Source of the DNA: Nocardia salmonicida NBRC 13393
GTDB lineage: Bacteria; Actinomycetota; Actinomycetes; Mycobacteriales; Mycobacteriaceae
Direction: 5' to 3'
Assembly: GCF_001613085.1 (NCBI RefSeq)
Contig: NZ_BDBR01000024.1
Coordinates: 102,582 to 166,581 of the forward strand
Length of the DNA: 64,000 nt
Below are positions 50,601 to 58,729 of the stretch, piece after piece. The stretch's first letter is position 1; the number at the start of each line of letters is the position of its first letter. The position numbers and the translations under genes were made by a program. Below the pieces are notes generated by a model. It had not been told where the DNA came from and did no database searches. It was given only the letters and a program-made list of their open reading frames with translations.

Positions 50601-50934
50601 GCCGGACCGGTCGTCCGCATTCCACGAGGTCGATTTCGCGAGCTTTGCCCGGCATTGCGGCCTGTCCGCGGTCACGGTGCGGACCTCCAAGGAATTCGGT
50701 AACGCATTCCGCACTGCGCTAGGCAGCGATGGTCCGATGCTCATCGACGCACGCGTCCCCGCGACGGAAGCCCCCGTGCTTGCAGGACGTGCGCACATTC
50801 GTCAGTTCGCCGGTCTGCTTGCAGGTTGGTTGCGCGACGGCAAGAGCGCGCGCTCCGGCGCCTGGTCCACCTTGATGGCTTTCGGTGCAGAAAAGACCGT
50901 GCGGATCATTCGCGGCGCGGACCCGCGCCGGTGA
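47686..50934 (+). CDS. tandem-fused ThDP-dependent enzyme (acetolactate synthase/pyruvate oxidase type), complementary half-degenerate
   Basis: 1082 residues, about twice the ~550-600 of normal family members. Unit 1 (~1-490) starts with a good PYR domain, catalytic Glu62 in VRHESAASW and the FGTAGPGATHLL block, but its PP domain has TDL (415-417) where GDG should be and no NN. Unit 2 (~505-1082) has a degenerate PYR domain (Ile553 at the Glu position) and a complete PP domain: GDG at 929-931 and NNN at 956-958. One chain can thus build one complete active site from PYR-1 and PP-2. Reaction unknown: decarboxylation or carboligation of a keto acid. Confidence 0.88.
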   Translation: MQMNTHLGADLLGRPRFADALVDRLIRNDVRYIFGMPAESVNCLVDAVGRRPDIDLIAVRHESAASWMAVGYAHGSGTVGVCFGTAGPGATHLLPGVYDGLYDRLPVLAISGQVARAEIGTRSFQEIDSARLFRDGTWRSSDIVSPDQIAVFDQMVLSVRLEQTSAHVAIPSDVLNSPVDALEQVSPYRLGARTATEVDKKRVEDLADYLCATPTTVVLGAGSRDVADCARLLAHALDVPLTALPESGIPEWSANQVDDGGPLAAMESVLLIGRPTAGVARYFPSADLIVEITDVATSGFDEGCRRIGIAGDVPLIVQALASAVWNRRGAPAEASVIPADSSQKSDAPGGWEVLARQLTGASVAVDPGKTLRLARRYLNEHTNIRSAWNLEAEGSALPMSIGLALATNDRCYALTDLAALDQYIAELSTAARYEVPVTVICRAESGATIRDLAKAFDIAVFWAADATELSARMLEAGRERGPVLILTSALDVASAPDSPATSRTDVVEFISHLFAAVTCRGIDSAYLSRRSCAALGVTAGADSGLDLQVVADIQAAAMRATAAFKADGAPACVVVTSPAELLAQLNGLYDASFDNASVLLISVETDRWLLDPVDVLAEIAAISVVLDGTGKDSARLHEALSTVVAGGRGVTHIHVSSSAISARNSAALGDNAPGIPASLRGLPGKTAAAIEEVVRAAELITAAEDVAIIVGRGAAGARTELIELASRTGSSLYCTMGALAADVVGEHCAGLVGTSGNDDAMQRIRQSRLVVVVGVSWRGSAFEMVGHNPVISVNTDPLTFLRLPSDSIGLLGDARETLEALVGLLGDGAATAREVIAQPTPQRRGPRENGRRLRAATVAQVIDKELARAGRASTLSVDVGINTLWAYRYVRSAHRYLWTASFATMGFAVPAAVDVAVRNPDDISVAIVGDGGIGITLAELRNAATVDSTMVIVVFNNNALAAIKFESWIMGWPDRSSAFHEVDFASFARHCGLSAVTVRTSKEFGNAFRTALGSDGPMLIDARVPATEAPVLAGRAHIRQFAGLLAGWLRDGKSARSGAWSTLMAFGAEKTVRIIRGADPRR

Positions 50935-50966
50935 AACGTACCGGAAACGAGCGAGAAGAGATCTGA

Positions 50967-51683
50967 ATGGTCGGGACGCGTCCTGCCACGCCGCAGGCAA
51001 TGTTCACGAAAATAGCTCCGCGCTATGACTTGGTCAATTCGGCCCTCACTCTGGGTGGCGACAAGAGGCTTCGTCGCAGGGCGGTCCGCGCACTGCGTCT
51101 CGAGCCCGGCGCTGACGTGCTCGATATCGCCGCGGGAACGGCCGAGATCGGATCTGCGCTCGCCGCTGAGTACCACGTACCGATCTCCTACTGTGCTGTC
51201 GACCTCAATGAGCAGATGCTCGAGGTGGCAGAACGCAAGTTCGAGCGGCTGCGCAGGGAGCGACCCCACAGCGAGTGGCGGCTGGCGTGTGGCAGCGCGG
51301 AATCCTTGGCCTTCGAGTCGTCGAGTTTCGACGCTGCCGTGATGTGTTTCGCACTCGACGACATGGACGACCCGTCGGCGGCCCTTACCGAGACGGTGCG
51401 GGTGCTGCGCGACGACGGACGCTTTCTGCTGATCGAGCTCGCGATGCCGGACAGCCCGCTGCTGCGGAATGTCCTCAAATTTCGCCTATGGCTGATCCGC
51501 GGGGTCGCGGGTTTGGTCGGCATGGACTCCGTTGCCCACATGACCCGAGAGGTGGAGATGGATCGCGGCGCGCAACACACTGTTGTGCGCTGCGAACATG
51601 CCGGCTTGAGGCTGGAATCGGCAGGCAGGCACCTCGGCGGTCTAGTCCGCGCTTACGTGTTCCGGAAGAGCCCCTCGGCCTAG
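50967..51683 (+). CDS. UbiE/MenG-like SAM methyltransferase
   Basis: 238 residues, ATG after GAGAAGAGATCTGA. Residues ~12-40 (MFTKIAPRYDLVNSALTLGG) are the characteristic UbiE/COQ5 start. Motif I is VLDIAAGTAEIG, then CAVDLNEQMLEVAERK and MCFALDDMDDPSAALTETVRVL. UbiE enzymes C-methylate prenylated quinones. With a UbiA enzyme in the same operon, C-methylation of a prenylated ring is an attractive inference. It is unlikely to be the housekeeping MenG, because it sits within the cluster. Confidence 0.88.
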   Translation: MVGTRPATPQAMFTKIAPRYDLVNSALTLGGDKRLRRRAVRALRLEPGADVLDIAAGTAEIGSALAAEYHVPISYCAVDLNEQMLEVAERKFERLRRERPHSEWRLACGSAESLAFESSSFDAAVMCFALDDMDDPSAALTETVRVLRDDGRFLLIELAMPDSPLLRNVLKFRLWLIRGVAGLVGMDSVAHMTREVEMDRGAQHTVVRCEHAGLRLESAGRHLGGLVRAYVFRKSPSA

Positions 51684-51756
51684 CTCAGCCACAGCGCCAC
51701 GGGCGCATCGATGTAGACAAATTCTTGGCAGTCCACCCGTAAGGGAAAGGTTCGTA

Positions 51757-53181
51757 ATGCCCGAAAAATGCCCACATGCTACGGAGCAAAAGGTGCCCTC
51801 CGTCACCGGCATAACCAGCCGCCGACTCTCGAATAGTCATCTGCCCGGACCGCCCGGCCATCGCTTGATGGGTTCGTATCCCGAATATTCGAAAGATCGC
51901 AACAAATTCTTGCGTGATGCGGTCCGCCGATACGGTGATGTCGTCCGAATCAAGCTCCCGCTTCGGGACGTGGTCGTACTGGGTAACCCGGAAGACGCAC
52001 ACAAGGCGATGGGAGACACCTCCGGCGATTACAGCAAGTTCGGAAACTACCATCCTGCGGTCGCAAAGCGGCAGAACGGGTTGTCTTTCATCGAGGGAGA
52101 GATCTTCCGAGAGCGGCGCCGGGTCGTCAGTCCGCTGGTCACGCGAGGCGGTCTGCAAAGCACGTTCGATGCGAACGCTGAAGCCTATCTCGCGAGCCTC
52201 GAGTCGAATATCGCCGCAGCGACCGACGCCGATGGCGTTACCGACCTCCAGGAAGCGATATTTCAGACCCTTTTGCGAGGCGTGCTGAAGCAGACTTTCA
52301 CGGAGCCGTTCACTCCCGACGAAATCCATGATCTGCACGACGGTCTCTCGACGTTCACGAAGTTTCTCGGATCGACGCTGAAGATCGCTGATCCGCCGAA
52401 TCTGGTACGTCCGTGGGGTCGGTACAACATCCGTCCGTGGGCGGTGTACTCGGCGGGGAAGATTGTCAAGAACCGAGTTGTCGAGCGGCAGAACTCGCCG
52501 TCATTGGGAACCTATGGCGATGTCTTGGACGGCATGCTTTTGGGGTACAAGAAGCTGAAGACCCCGATGACGTTCTGGGACCTGTGTTTCGACGTGGCGA
52601 CGATGACCAGTGCGTCGTATGGCACAACGGCCGGCGCCATTACGCAGACTGTCGTTCGCACCTGCCTCGCCGAGGAGGCGAAGGATCGCTTGGTGGAGGA
52701 GGTAGACACTGTCGATCTCGCCGACCCGACCATCGAGTCGGTACGCAGCATGCGTTGGGTGAAATCGTGCTTCGAAGAGTCGATGCGAATGCAAGGGCTG
52801 CCGCTGTTGCTCCGGTTCACTTCGAAGGGGGCAACCTTCCAGGGCTACGACATCGCACCGAACACTATGCTCGGGATTCCCATCTCGACGATTCATCGCG
52901 ATGAGCGTTGGTGGACCGATCCCGACAAGTTCGATCCGAATCGCTTCCTCGACAACAGCAAGCGCGTGGATGCGCCGCGGTTGCTGCCCTACCTGGCCTG
53001 GGGTGGGGGGCCGCATCGTTGCACCGGTGCCCAACTGGGATACCTGATCGCCCCGTACCTCGTTGCCTTGATCTTCGGTCGGTACAAGATCGAACTGCCC
53101 CCGAATTGGTCGCTGAAAGAGGACCCCGGCCTGGCGCCGATGATCAAGGGCGGGTTCAACGTCCGACTGACTCCACGATAA
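51757..53181 (+). CDS. cytochrome P450 with atypical I-helix
   Basis: 474 residues, ATG after GGGAAAGG. Heme-binding segment LAWGGGPHRCTGAQLG (Trp replaces the usual Phe before GGG), ExxR in FEESMRM, and the PERF-like DPNRFL. In the I-helix the usual (A/G)Gx(D/E)TT reads ASYGTTAG, with Gly at the acidic position. That acid helps proton delivery in classic monooxygenases, so peroxygenase-type or dehydratase-type chemistry should be considered. No ferredoxin or reductase gene is adjacent. Confidence 0.92.
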   Translation: MPEKCPHATEQKVPSVTGITSRRLSNSHLPGPPGHRLMGSYPEYSKDRNKFLRDAVRRYGDVVRIKLPLRDVVVLGNPEDAHKAMGDTSGDYSKFGNYHPAVAKRQNGLSFIEGEIFRERRRVVSPLVTRGGLQSTFDANAEAYLASLESNIAAATDADGVTDLQEAIFQTLLRGVLKQTFTEPFTPDEIHDLHDGLSTFTKFLGSTLKIADPPNLVRPWGRYNIRPWAVYSAGKIVKNRVVERQNSPSLGTYGDVLDGMLLGYKKLKTPMTFWDLCFDVATMTSASYGTTAGAITQTVVRTCLAEEAKDRLVEEVDTVDLADPTIESVRSMRWVKSCFEESMRMQGLPLLLRFTSKGATFQGYDIAPNTMLGIPISTIHRDERWWTDPDKFDPNRFLDNSKRVDAPRLLPYLAWGGGPHRCTGAQLGYLIAPYLVALIFGRYKIELPPNWSLKEDPGLAPMIKGGFNVRLTPR

Positions 53182-53214
53182 TTTGTCCGACCTAGAGAAA
53201 TCTGAGAGATTCGA

Positions 53215-53844
53215 ATGAAATTCGCAGAGCGGTACGATATTGCGGCACCGATTTACGACAGGACGGCGTGGTTTCTGTCCCTGGGCGGTATCGACAAGTT
53301 GCACCCTGGTCTGGTCGAAGGTCTCGATCTGACCGGGAAAAAGGTGGCCGACCTCGGGTGTGGGACCGGCCTCGCCTTTCCGGCGTTGCTCGAAGCGGTC
53401 GGTCCGACGGGACATGTGGTCGGCGTGGACAACAATGCTGCCATTCTCGGAAAGGCAGAGAAGCGTGTGGTCGAGAACAAATGGACTAATGTCTCATTGG
53501 TCACCGAGGATATCGCGAAACTCCCGGTCAATCAGGACGTCGATGTGGTTTTCAGCTGCATCGCGATGAGTTGTGTGCCGCACCCGTCGCAGAAGTTGGC
53601 GGAGTTGCTCGACAATCTCGCGCCAGGCACCCTCGTGCGGATCATCGACGCTCTGCCACGCACGACCGGCCTCAGTCGCTATCCGATAAACGGCTACAAC
53701 TTTGTGAAGTCGGGCATCGTCGGATCTCATTTCCGGGAACTCCACCCGTTCGAGCAGGTATTCCGCGATCAGCTGAGCGAGGTCGTCGTCGACAGCCTGC
53801 ACGGCGGAATCTACACGCGACTGACCGGCGTCAAAGGCGCGTAG
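53215..53844 (+). CDS. class I SAM methyltransferase
   Basis: 209 residues, ATG after GAGAGATTCGA. Motif I KVADLGCGTGLAFPALLEAVG, acidic loop VVGVDNNAAILGKAEKR, motif around DVVFSCIAMSCVPHPSQK. Methyltransf_11/25 type; could O-, N- or C-methylate the product. Shows no UbiE signature, unlike the enzyme at 50967. Directly follows the P450 by 33 bases. Confidence 0.87.
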   Translation: MKFAERYDIAAPIYDRTAWFLSLGGIDKLHPGLVEGLDLTGKKVADLGCGTGLAFPALLEAVGPTGHVVGVDNNAAILGKAEKRVVENKWTNVSLVTEDIAKLPVNQDVDVVFSCIAMSCVPHPSQKLAELLDNLAPGTLVRIIDALPRTTGLSRYPINGYNFVKSGIVGSHFRELHPFEQVFRDQLSEVVVDSLHGGIYTRLTGVKGA

Positions 53845-53932
53845 GCAGAGGCCAGGCGTACCGCGCGCATCGTCGTGTCCAGCGTCGGTGCGCGCGGCGT
53901 CCGGAGGCGAACGACTGTGGGAAGAGGCCGAC

Positions 53933-54655
53933 TTGAGTATCTGTGAACTGAAAGTCGATGGCGGGAGCAAGAAGTTCGGCGACAGCGTCGTGCTGGACAA
54001 CGTGGACATCTCGGTCGACCGCGGCGAGTTCTTGGCTGTGCTCGGACCGAGCGGCAGTGGGAAGTCCACGATTCTGCGGGTATTGGCCGGATTGGAGCAG
54101 CTCACGACCGGCACGATCAGCTGGAGCTCGGACGGTGCCCGGCCACGTACCGGGATGGTATTCCAGCAGCCTCTGCTGATGCCTTGGCTCACTGTTATCG
54201 AGAATATCTCCCTGGCAAGCTGTTTTGCCGTTCACCGTCGTGGATTCGACCAGCGGTATCCCGAATCCTTGTTGGCGCGATTCGGATTGGACGGCCTCGC
54301 GAAGCGACTTCCGAGTGAGTTGTCCGGTGGTCAGGCACAGCGCGTAGCTGTGCTGCGCGCGGCCGCGACGCGGCCCCGTCTGCTCCTGCTCGACGAGCCG
54401 TTCAGCGCCTTGGACCCCGCTACTCGGATCGACTTACAGCAGTGGCTGGCGGAGCTGGTGGCCGGCATCGATACCACTGTCGTGCTCATTACGCACGATG
54501 TCGACGAAGCGATCTCGTTGTCCGACCGCATCGTCCTGCTCGACCAGGGAAGAATTCGTCGTGAATGGCGGGAGATACGGGATTGCCGCGATGCAGCCGC
54601 GCTCCGCGCGGATATCCTCCAGCAGTACCACCCGGTCGAGGTCGTAGTTCCGTGA
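53933..54655 (+). CDS. ABC transporter ATPase (nitrate/sulfonate/cyanate class)
   Basis: 240 residues from TTG 53933 (AAGAGG upstream); a GTG at 53888 would add 15 unlikely residues. Walker A GPSGSGKST, Q-loop VFQQPLLMPW, signature LSGGQAQR, Walker B LLLLDEPFSALDP, H-loop ITHDVDEA. The MPWLTV Q-loop context is typical of NrtD/SsuB/TauB. Stop overlaps the start of the binding protein. Confidence 0.9.
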   Translation: MSICELKVDGGSKKFGDSVVLDNVDISVDRGEFLAVLGPSGSGKSTILRVLAGLEQLTTGTISWSSDGARPRTGMVFQQPLLMPWLTVIENISLASCFAVHRRGFDQRYPESLLARFGLDGLAKRLPSELSGGQAQRVAVLRAAATRPRLLLLDEPFSALDPATRIDLQQWLAELVAGIDTTVVLITHDVDEAISLSDRIVLLDQGRIRREWREIRDCRDAAALRADILQQYHPVEVVVP

Positions 54656-55818
54656 CCAACTTCTCGAGACGGCACCTGTTGACAGGGGCTACAGGACTCA
54701 CCGTCTCCGCCGGTCTTTTCGGCTCGGCTGACCTTGTCCACAGCGCGGCAACCGCTGGGCAGCGACCGGAGCCGACCCTGCGCATCGGCTACCTTCCGAT
54801 CACCGACGCAGCACCGTTGCTGATCGCGCATTCGTCGGGTCTCTACCCGGTCGGCTCGGCAAGTAGCCACAAGCCTGTGATGTTTCGAAGCTGGGCCGGT
54901 CTGGCAGAGGCATTCGTGTCTCGCGAGATCGACGTTGCGCATTTATTGATGCCGATGGCACTGCAACTCAAACATGTGCTGGGCGCAGGCGTGCGAGTTC
55001 TGGGATGGAACCATACCAATGGCTCAGCGCTTACCGTCGCCCCCGACATCACGGAGCTGGAACAGCTGGCGGGAACTCAAGTGGCGATCCCCTTCTGGTG
55101 GTCGATTCACAATATCGTCCTACAGCAGCTTCTGCGAGCGCACGACATCACACCGGTCATCCGACGAAGTGCATCTCGATCCAAACGCACGGTCGAACTC
55201 GTCGTCATGAGCCCGTCAGATATGGTTCCAGCTCTGGCGAACCGGTCGATTTCAGGATTTGTGGTGGCGGATCCGTTCAATGCCATTGCACAGATCAAAA
55301 AGATCGGGCGAATCCACGTCTTCCTGGGTGACGTGTGGCGTGAGCACGCCTGTTGTGTTCTGGTTACCAGGGACGATGTGATAGCTGAGCGGCCGTCGGC
55401 GGTGCAGCAAGTCACTGATGCCGTGGTTTCCGCTCAACTGCGGATAAACGGGGATCGGAATGGCTCCGCAGCCGCTTTGACATCTGGCAGCTATCTCCCG
55501 CAGCCGCTGCCCGCGATTCGTACAGCGCTCGCTTATCCGGAGCCGCCGTATCAGCTTCGACGCCCTGATTGGGCACCACAGCTGATCGGGTTCCAGCCGT
55601 ACCCGTATCCGAGTTTCACTCGGCGGCTGGTCGAAGCGATGCACGAAACGGTAGCCGATGGTGACCGTAGCTTTCTGGACGGCATAGACCCGAGCAGTGC
55701 GCACAATGAGCTGGTAGACGACACCTTCGTGCTGAATTCAATGCGTGCAAGAGGTGGACCGCAGGCATTTGGATTGCCCGCTGATCTCGAGAGAATTGAA
55801 CAGGTGCATCTGTCGTGA
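54652..55818 (+). CDS. Tat-exported ABC substrate-binding protein, NrtA/CmpA-like
   Basis: 388 residues from GTG 54652 (overlapping the ATPase stop). Twin-arginine signal NFSRRHLLTGATGLTVSAG. The mature start LRIGYLPITDAAPLLIAHSSG, then AHLLMPMALQLKHVLG and HTNGSALTVAPD resemble the nitrate/bicarbonate/cyanate-binding NrtA group more than SsuA or TauA. A bicarbonate or cyanate substrate would connect with carbamoyl-phosphate use by HypF, but this is a guess; sulfonates remain possible. Confidence 0.83.
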   Translation: MTNFSRRHLLTGATGLTVSAGLFGSADLVHSAATAGQRPEPTLRIGYLPITDAAPLLIAHSSGLYPVGSASSHKPVMFRSWAGLAEAFVSREIDVAHLLMPMALQLKHVLGAGVRVLGWNHTNGSALTVAPDITELEQLAGTQVAIPFWWSIHNIVLQQLLRAHDITPVIRRSASRSKRTVELVVMSPSDMVPALANRSISGFVVADPFNAIAQIKKIGRIHVFLGDVWREHACCVLVTRDDVIAERPSAVQQVTDAVVSAQLRINGDRNGSAAALTSGSYLPQPLPAIRTALAYPEPPYQLRRPDWAPQLIGFQPYPYPSFTRRLVEAMHETVADGDRSFLDGIDPSSAHNELVDDTFVLNSMRARGGPQAFGLPADLERIEQVHLS

Positions 55819-56624
55819 CTTCAACTACTGTTCGATCAAAACCCGCTCTGCAGACCGCAACCAGATCGGCAGCTGCCAAGGCCTGGCCCGCAGCGGCGGC
55901 AATCACGCTGGCGATATTTCTCTGGTGGACAGTGACCACTGTATTGTCGCCGGATCACTCGCTGTTACGGCAGACCGCGCCGCAACATGTGCTGCCCGCG
56001 ATCGCTGAACTGTATCAGCGCGGTGTGCTGGTTTCCGACTCTGCGATAAGCTTGTGGCGGTTGTTCATCGGCCTGGCCATCGCGATGGTTATCGGTATTC
56101 CGATGGGTCTGCTCATCGGCCTGAGCACGCGGGCCGAACAGGCGGCGTCACCAATTGTGCAGTTTTTGCGGATGATATCCCCCTTATCGTGGACACCGAT
56201 TGCGATCGCACTGTTCGGTATCGGCAATCAGCCGGTATATTTCCTCATCGCAGCAGCCGCAGTATGGCCGATTATGTTGAATACTGTTGCTGGAGTCCAT
56301 GCTATCGACCGCGGATTTCTGGACGTCGCACGGTCCTTTCACGCCACCCGAGCCGAGCAAGTTCGGGTCGTGATAATCCCTGCGGTACGTGATCATATTC
56401 GGACGGGCCTGCGACTCGGTCTCGGAACGGCGTGGATCGTTCTTGTCCCCGCTGAGATGCTCGGTGTCAGGTCGGGTCTGGGCTATCAGATCCTCAACGC
56501 ACGCGATCAGTTGGCGTACGACCAGGTTGTGGCAATCATACTGCTCATCGGCCTGCTGGGATCGGCCGTGGATTTCGTAGCGGGCTACGTCCCAGGCCGG
56601 ACCCGTCATCAACGTACGACTTGA
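55815..56624 (+). CDS. ABC transporter permease (NrtB/SsuC-like)
   Basis: 269 residues, GTG overlapping the previous stop. Six membrane helices with the EAA-type cytoplasmic loop (AIDRGFLDVARSFHATRAEQVRVVIIPA). Completes an importer with the two genes upstream. Stop region overlaps possible starts of the next gene. Confidence 0.88.
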   Translation: MTSTTVRSKPALQTATRSAAAKAWPAAAAITLAIFLWWTVTTVLSPDHSLLRQTAPQHVLPAIAELYQRGVLVSDSAISLWRLFIGLAIAMVIGIPMGLLIGLSTRAEQAASPIVQFLRMISPLSWTPIAIALFGIGNQPVYFLIAAAAVWPIMLNTVAGVHAIDRGFLDVARSFHATRAEQVRVVIIPAVRDHIRTGLRLGLGTAWIVLVPAEMLGVRSGLGYQILNARDQLAYDQVVAIILLIGLLGSAVDFVAGYVPGRTRHQRTT

Positions 56625-56656
56625 TGAAATCGCTGGATAATCGATCAAGGATTGCT

Positions 56657-57637
56657 ATGGATCATTCTCACGAACTTACCGAAATCGATGTGAAGAGAGC
56701 CGCTGACCGGATCCGCGGTCACATCCGCACAGTTTCCCTCGCACCGGCTGATTCGGCGATGATCGACGGCCCTGCCTCGGTGTGGATGGCGCTGGAGTTC
56801 ATGCAGCACACCGGTTCTTTCAAAGCGCGCGGCGCCGTGAACTTCCTGGCCGCGCATCTCGAGGACGCAGCGGTGCCGGCGATGGGAGTGGCGATCGCCT
56901 CGGGCGGCAATGCAGGCTTGGCCTGCGCGTGGGCTTGCCAGCGCCGTGGTGTTCCCGCAACGGTGTTCCTCCCTGAGAAGACGCCCAGGGTGAAGGTCGA
57001 CAGGCTCGCGCGATACGGCGCCAGCGTGCGGATGGTCGGGTCCACCTACGCGGACGCCGCGGCTGCGTGCGACGAATTCGCGGTTTCGGTGGGCGCCTTG
57101 AAGTCTCATGCGTTCGACCACCCTGATATCGCAGCCGGCGCGGGAACCCTGATGGCGGAGATCCTGGAACGGCTCCCGACCGTGGACACCGTCGTTGTTG
57201 CGGTGGGTGGCGGCGGTCTCTTCGCTGGGATCGCCACCGCGGCAGCGCACTATGGAATTCGGGTCGTCGGCGTCGAACCCCAGAACTCCCGGGCATTCAA
57301 CGCGGCCCTGGCCGCCGGTAGCCCTGAGCCGGTTCAGGTCGATTCGATCGCCGCTGATTCACTCGGCGCACGTACAACGACGTTGATGGCCCTCAACGCC
57401 GCGGCTCGGTCCGACAGTAGGTCTGTTCTGGTCCCCGACACTGCAATCGTCTCCGCCCGCGGACTTCTGTGGGATCAGCACCGTCTCGCGGTCGAGCCCG
57501 GAGCCGCCACTGCCCTCGCCGCAATCGTTACCGGTGCGTATCGTCCTGAGCCCGGGGAAGTAGTGTGCATAGTCCTATGCGGTGCCAACGCGGATCCTGC
57601 CGACCTCGCCGCGCTGCCGGACGGCCGCTGTCGTTGA
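56657..57637 (+). CDS. threonine dehydratase-like PLP enzyme (fold type II)
   Basis: ATG 56657 has AAGGA five bases away and gives 326 residues; ATG 56624, overlapping the permease stop, is an alternative. PLP-Lys in HTGSFKARGA, SGGNAGLACAWA (Asn-loop), PLP-phosphate loop VAVGGGGLFAG, and C-terminal VCIVLCGAN. Related enzymes are serine/threonine dehydratases, racemases and diaminopropionate-type lyases; in a cluster it could furnish a keto acid (for example 2-oxobutyrate) for the ThDP enzyme or act as a beta-replacement enzyme. Last gene of the apparent operon. Confidence 0.88.
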   Translation: MDHSHELTEIDVKRAADRIRGHIRTVSLAPADSAMIDGPASVWMALEFMQHTGSFKARGAVNFLAAHLEDAAVPAMGVAIASGGNAGLACAWACQRRGVPATVFLPEKTPRVKVDRLARYGASVRMVGSTYADAAAACDEFAVSVGALKSHAFDHPDIAAGAGTLMAEILERLPTVDTVVVAVGGGGLFAGIATAAAHYGIRVVGVEPQNSRAFNAALAAGSPEPVQVDSIAADSLGARTTTLMALNAAARSDSRSVLVPDTAIVSARGLLWDQHRLAVEPGAATALAAIVTGAYRPEPGEVVCIVLCGANADPADLAALPDGRCR

Positions 57638-57949
57638 TCTTGTTCGCGACATCCCAGCAACTGTGGTGAATATCACAAAAATGATTGCCTCTGAGATTTC
57701 GCGACACTGCTGAACACCGCAAACCGTATGTTGTCCATGGTGGAGATAAGGCCAGGCTAACTAGCTCCGCCGAAATTCCTTCTGGTCTCCGGGGTTTCGG
57801 TCGATTAAGCTCCAGCTGTTCTGCATGCTGTGCCGGTCTTCACACTGCTCGGGGAGAAGTAGGGGACACCTCATAGGGATGTTCCCGCTTGACGAGTCTC
57901 GCGTGTCGATTGATCGCACGCCGCACCACACCTGATGATTGGAACCTGA
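57638..57949. other. 312-bp gap at right edge of cluster
   Basis: No gene, tRNA or repeat is seen. Moderately AT-rich near 57655-57720. It carries the promoter of the following secreted protein; no clear terminator for the cluster operon is visible. Confidence 0.4.
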
Positions 57950-58669
57950 ATGAACTTCCGTAGGACCACTGCGGCTGCCGCACTGGTTATCGGGGCGATG
58001 ACCGTTGCCATGGGCACCGCCCATGCCGAAGACGCGCCGCAGGACATCAAGTACTCGGTCAAACTAGTCGACAAGACCGTTGTTGCAACCCTGCAGAACG
58101 GCACCTTCTCTCTCGTCGAGCAGGCGGGCGAGACGCCAGAAGCTCCCAAGACCAAAGTCGCTGAGGTCAAGGACAGTCGGGGGGCTGTCGTGATCTCGCT
58201 GCCGATCGAATACGCCATCGGTGGCGCCGAGATCCCGATCAAGACCGAAGTCGACAAGTCCTCGTCGACTTTGCTGCTGACCCCGGAGAAGCCCGCGGGC
58301 GTCGAGATCAGCCGTGACGCGCTCGCTCCGGCGCCGGTTCTCCGAGCCGCTCCGATCGCTTCGGTACAGGAGAATCAGAAGGCGATCAACGACTTCTCGA
58401 GCAAGTTCAGCATCGGCACCGCGATCGGTACCTTCGTGGGCACCGCCATCGGCGCGCTCGTCGGTTGTGTCATCGGCGGCATCATCATTCCGGCGATCGG
58501 CTGCATCCCGGGCTTCGGCACCGGTGCCGCGGTCGGTGGCATCCTCGGGATGGTCGCTATCGGTGGTCCGACCATGGCTGTCGCCGGTTTCGAGCTGCTG
58601 AACATCATGCAGGCGCCGGACGGCACCACCGCATGGGCCGAAAAGCCGGTTGCTGCTGCGGCCAAGTGA
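57950..58669 (+). CDS. secreted protein with C-terminal glycine-zipper membrane segment
   Basis: 239 residues, ATG after GGAACCTGA. Signal peptide (FRRTTAAAALVIGAMTVAMG, cleavage near AHA-ED). A charged, beta-rich N-terminal half (~30-120) is followed by a Gly/Ala-rich hydrophobic stretch with repeated GxxxG spacing (IGTAIGTFVGTAIGALVGCV then IIPAIGCIPGFGTGAAVGG). This pattern suggests membrane insertion or oligomerisation. Similar proteins are common in Nocardia in my general recollection, without assigned function. Probably outside the metabolite cluster. Confidence 0.8.
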   Translation: MNFRRTTAAAALVIGAMTVAMGTAHAEDAPQDIKYSVKLVDKTVVATLQNGTFSLVEQAGETPEAPKTKVAEVKDSRGAVVISLPIEYAIGGAEIPIKTEVDKSSSTLLLTPEKPAGVEISRDALAPAPVLRAAPIASVQENQKAINDFSSKFSIGTAIGTFVGTAIGALVGCVIGGIIIPAIGCIPGFGTGAAVGGILGMVAIGGPTMAVAGFELLNIMQAPDGTTAWAEKPVAAAAK

Positions 58670-58699
58670 TCAGGCCTACGATCTAATAGGTTCCTGCAG

Positions 58700-58729
58700 A
58701 GGCCCCGCTCTTCGGAGCGGGGCCTTTTG
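58700..58729 (+). terminator. terminator after glycine-zipper protein
   Basis: AGGCCCCGCTC-TTCG-GAGCGGGGCCT followed by TTT: 11-bp stem with a stable TTCG tetraloop. Confidence 0.92.

Noticed and set aside
45536..51683. Menaquinone operon (MenA/MenD/MenG reading of UbiA, ThDP enzyme and UbiE-like protein)
   Set aside because: The ThDP protein is an acetolactate-synthase/pyruvate-oxidase-type tandem fusion, not MenD-like, and no menB, C, E or F is present.
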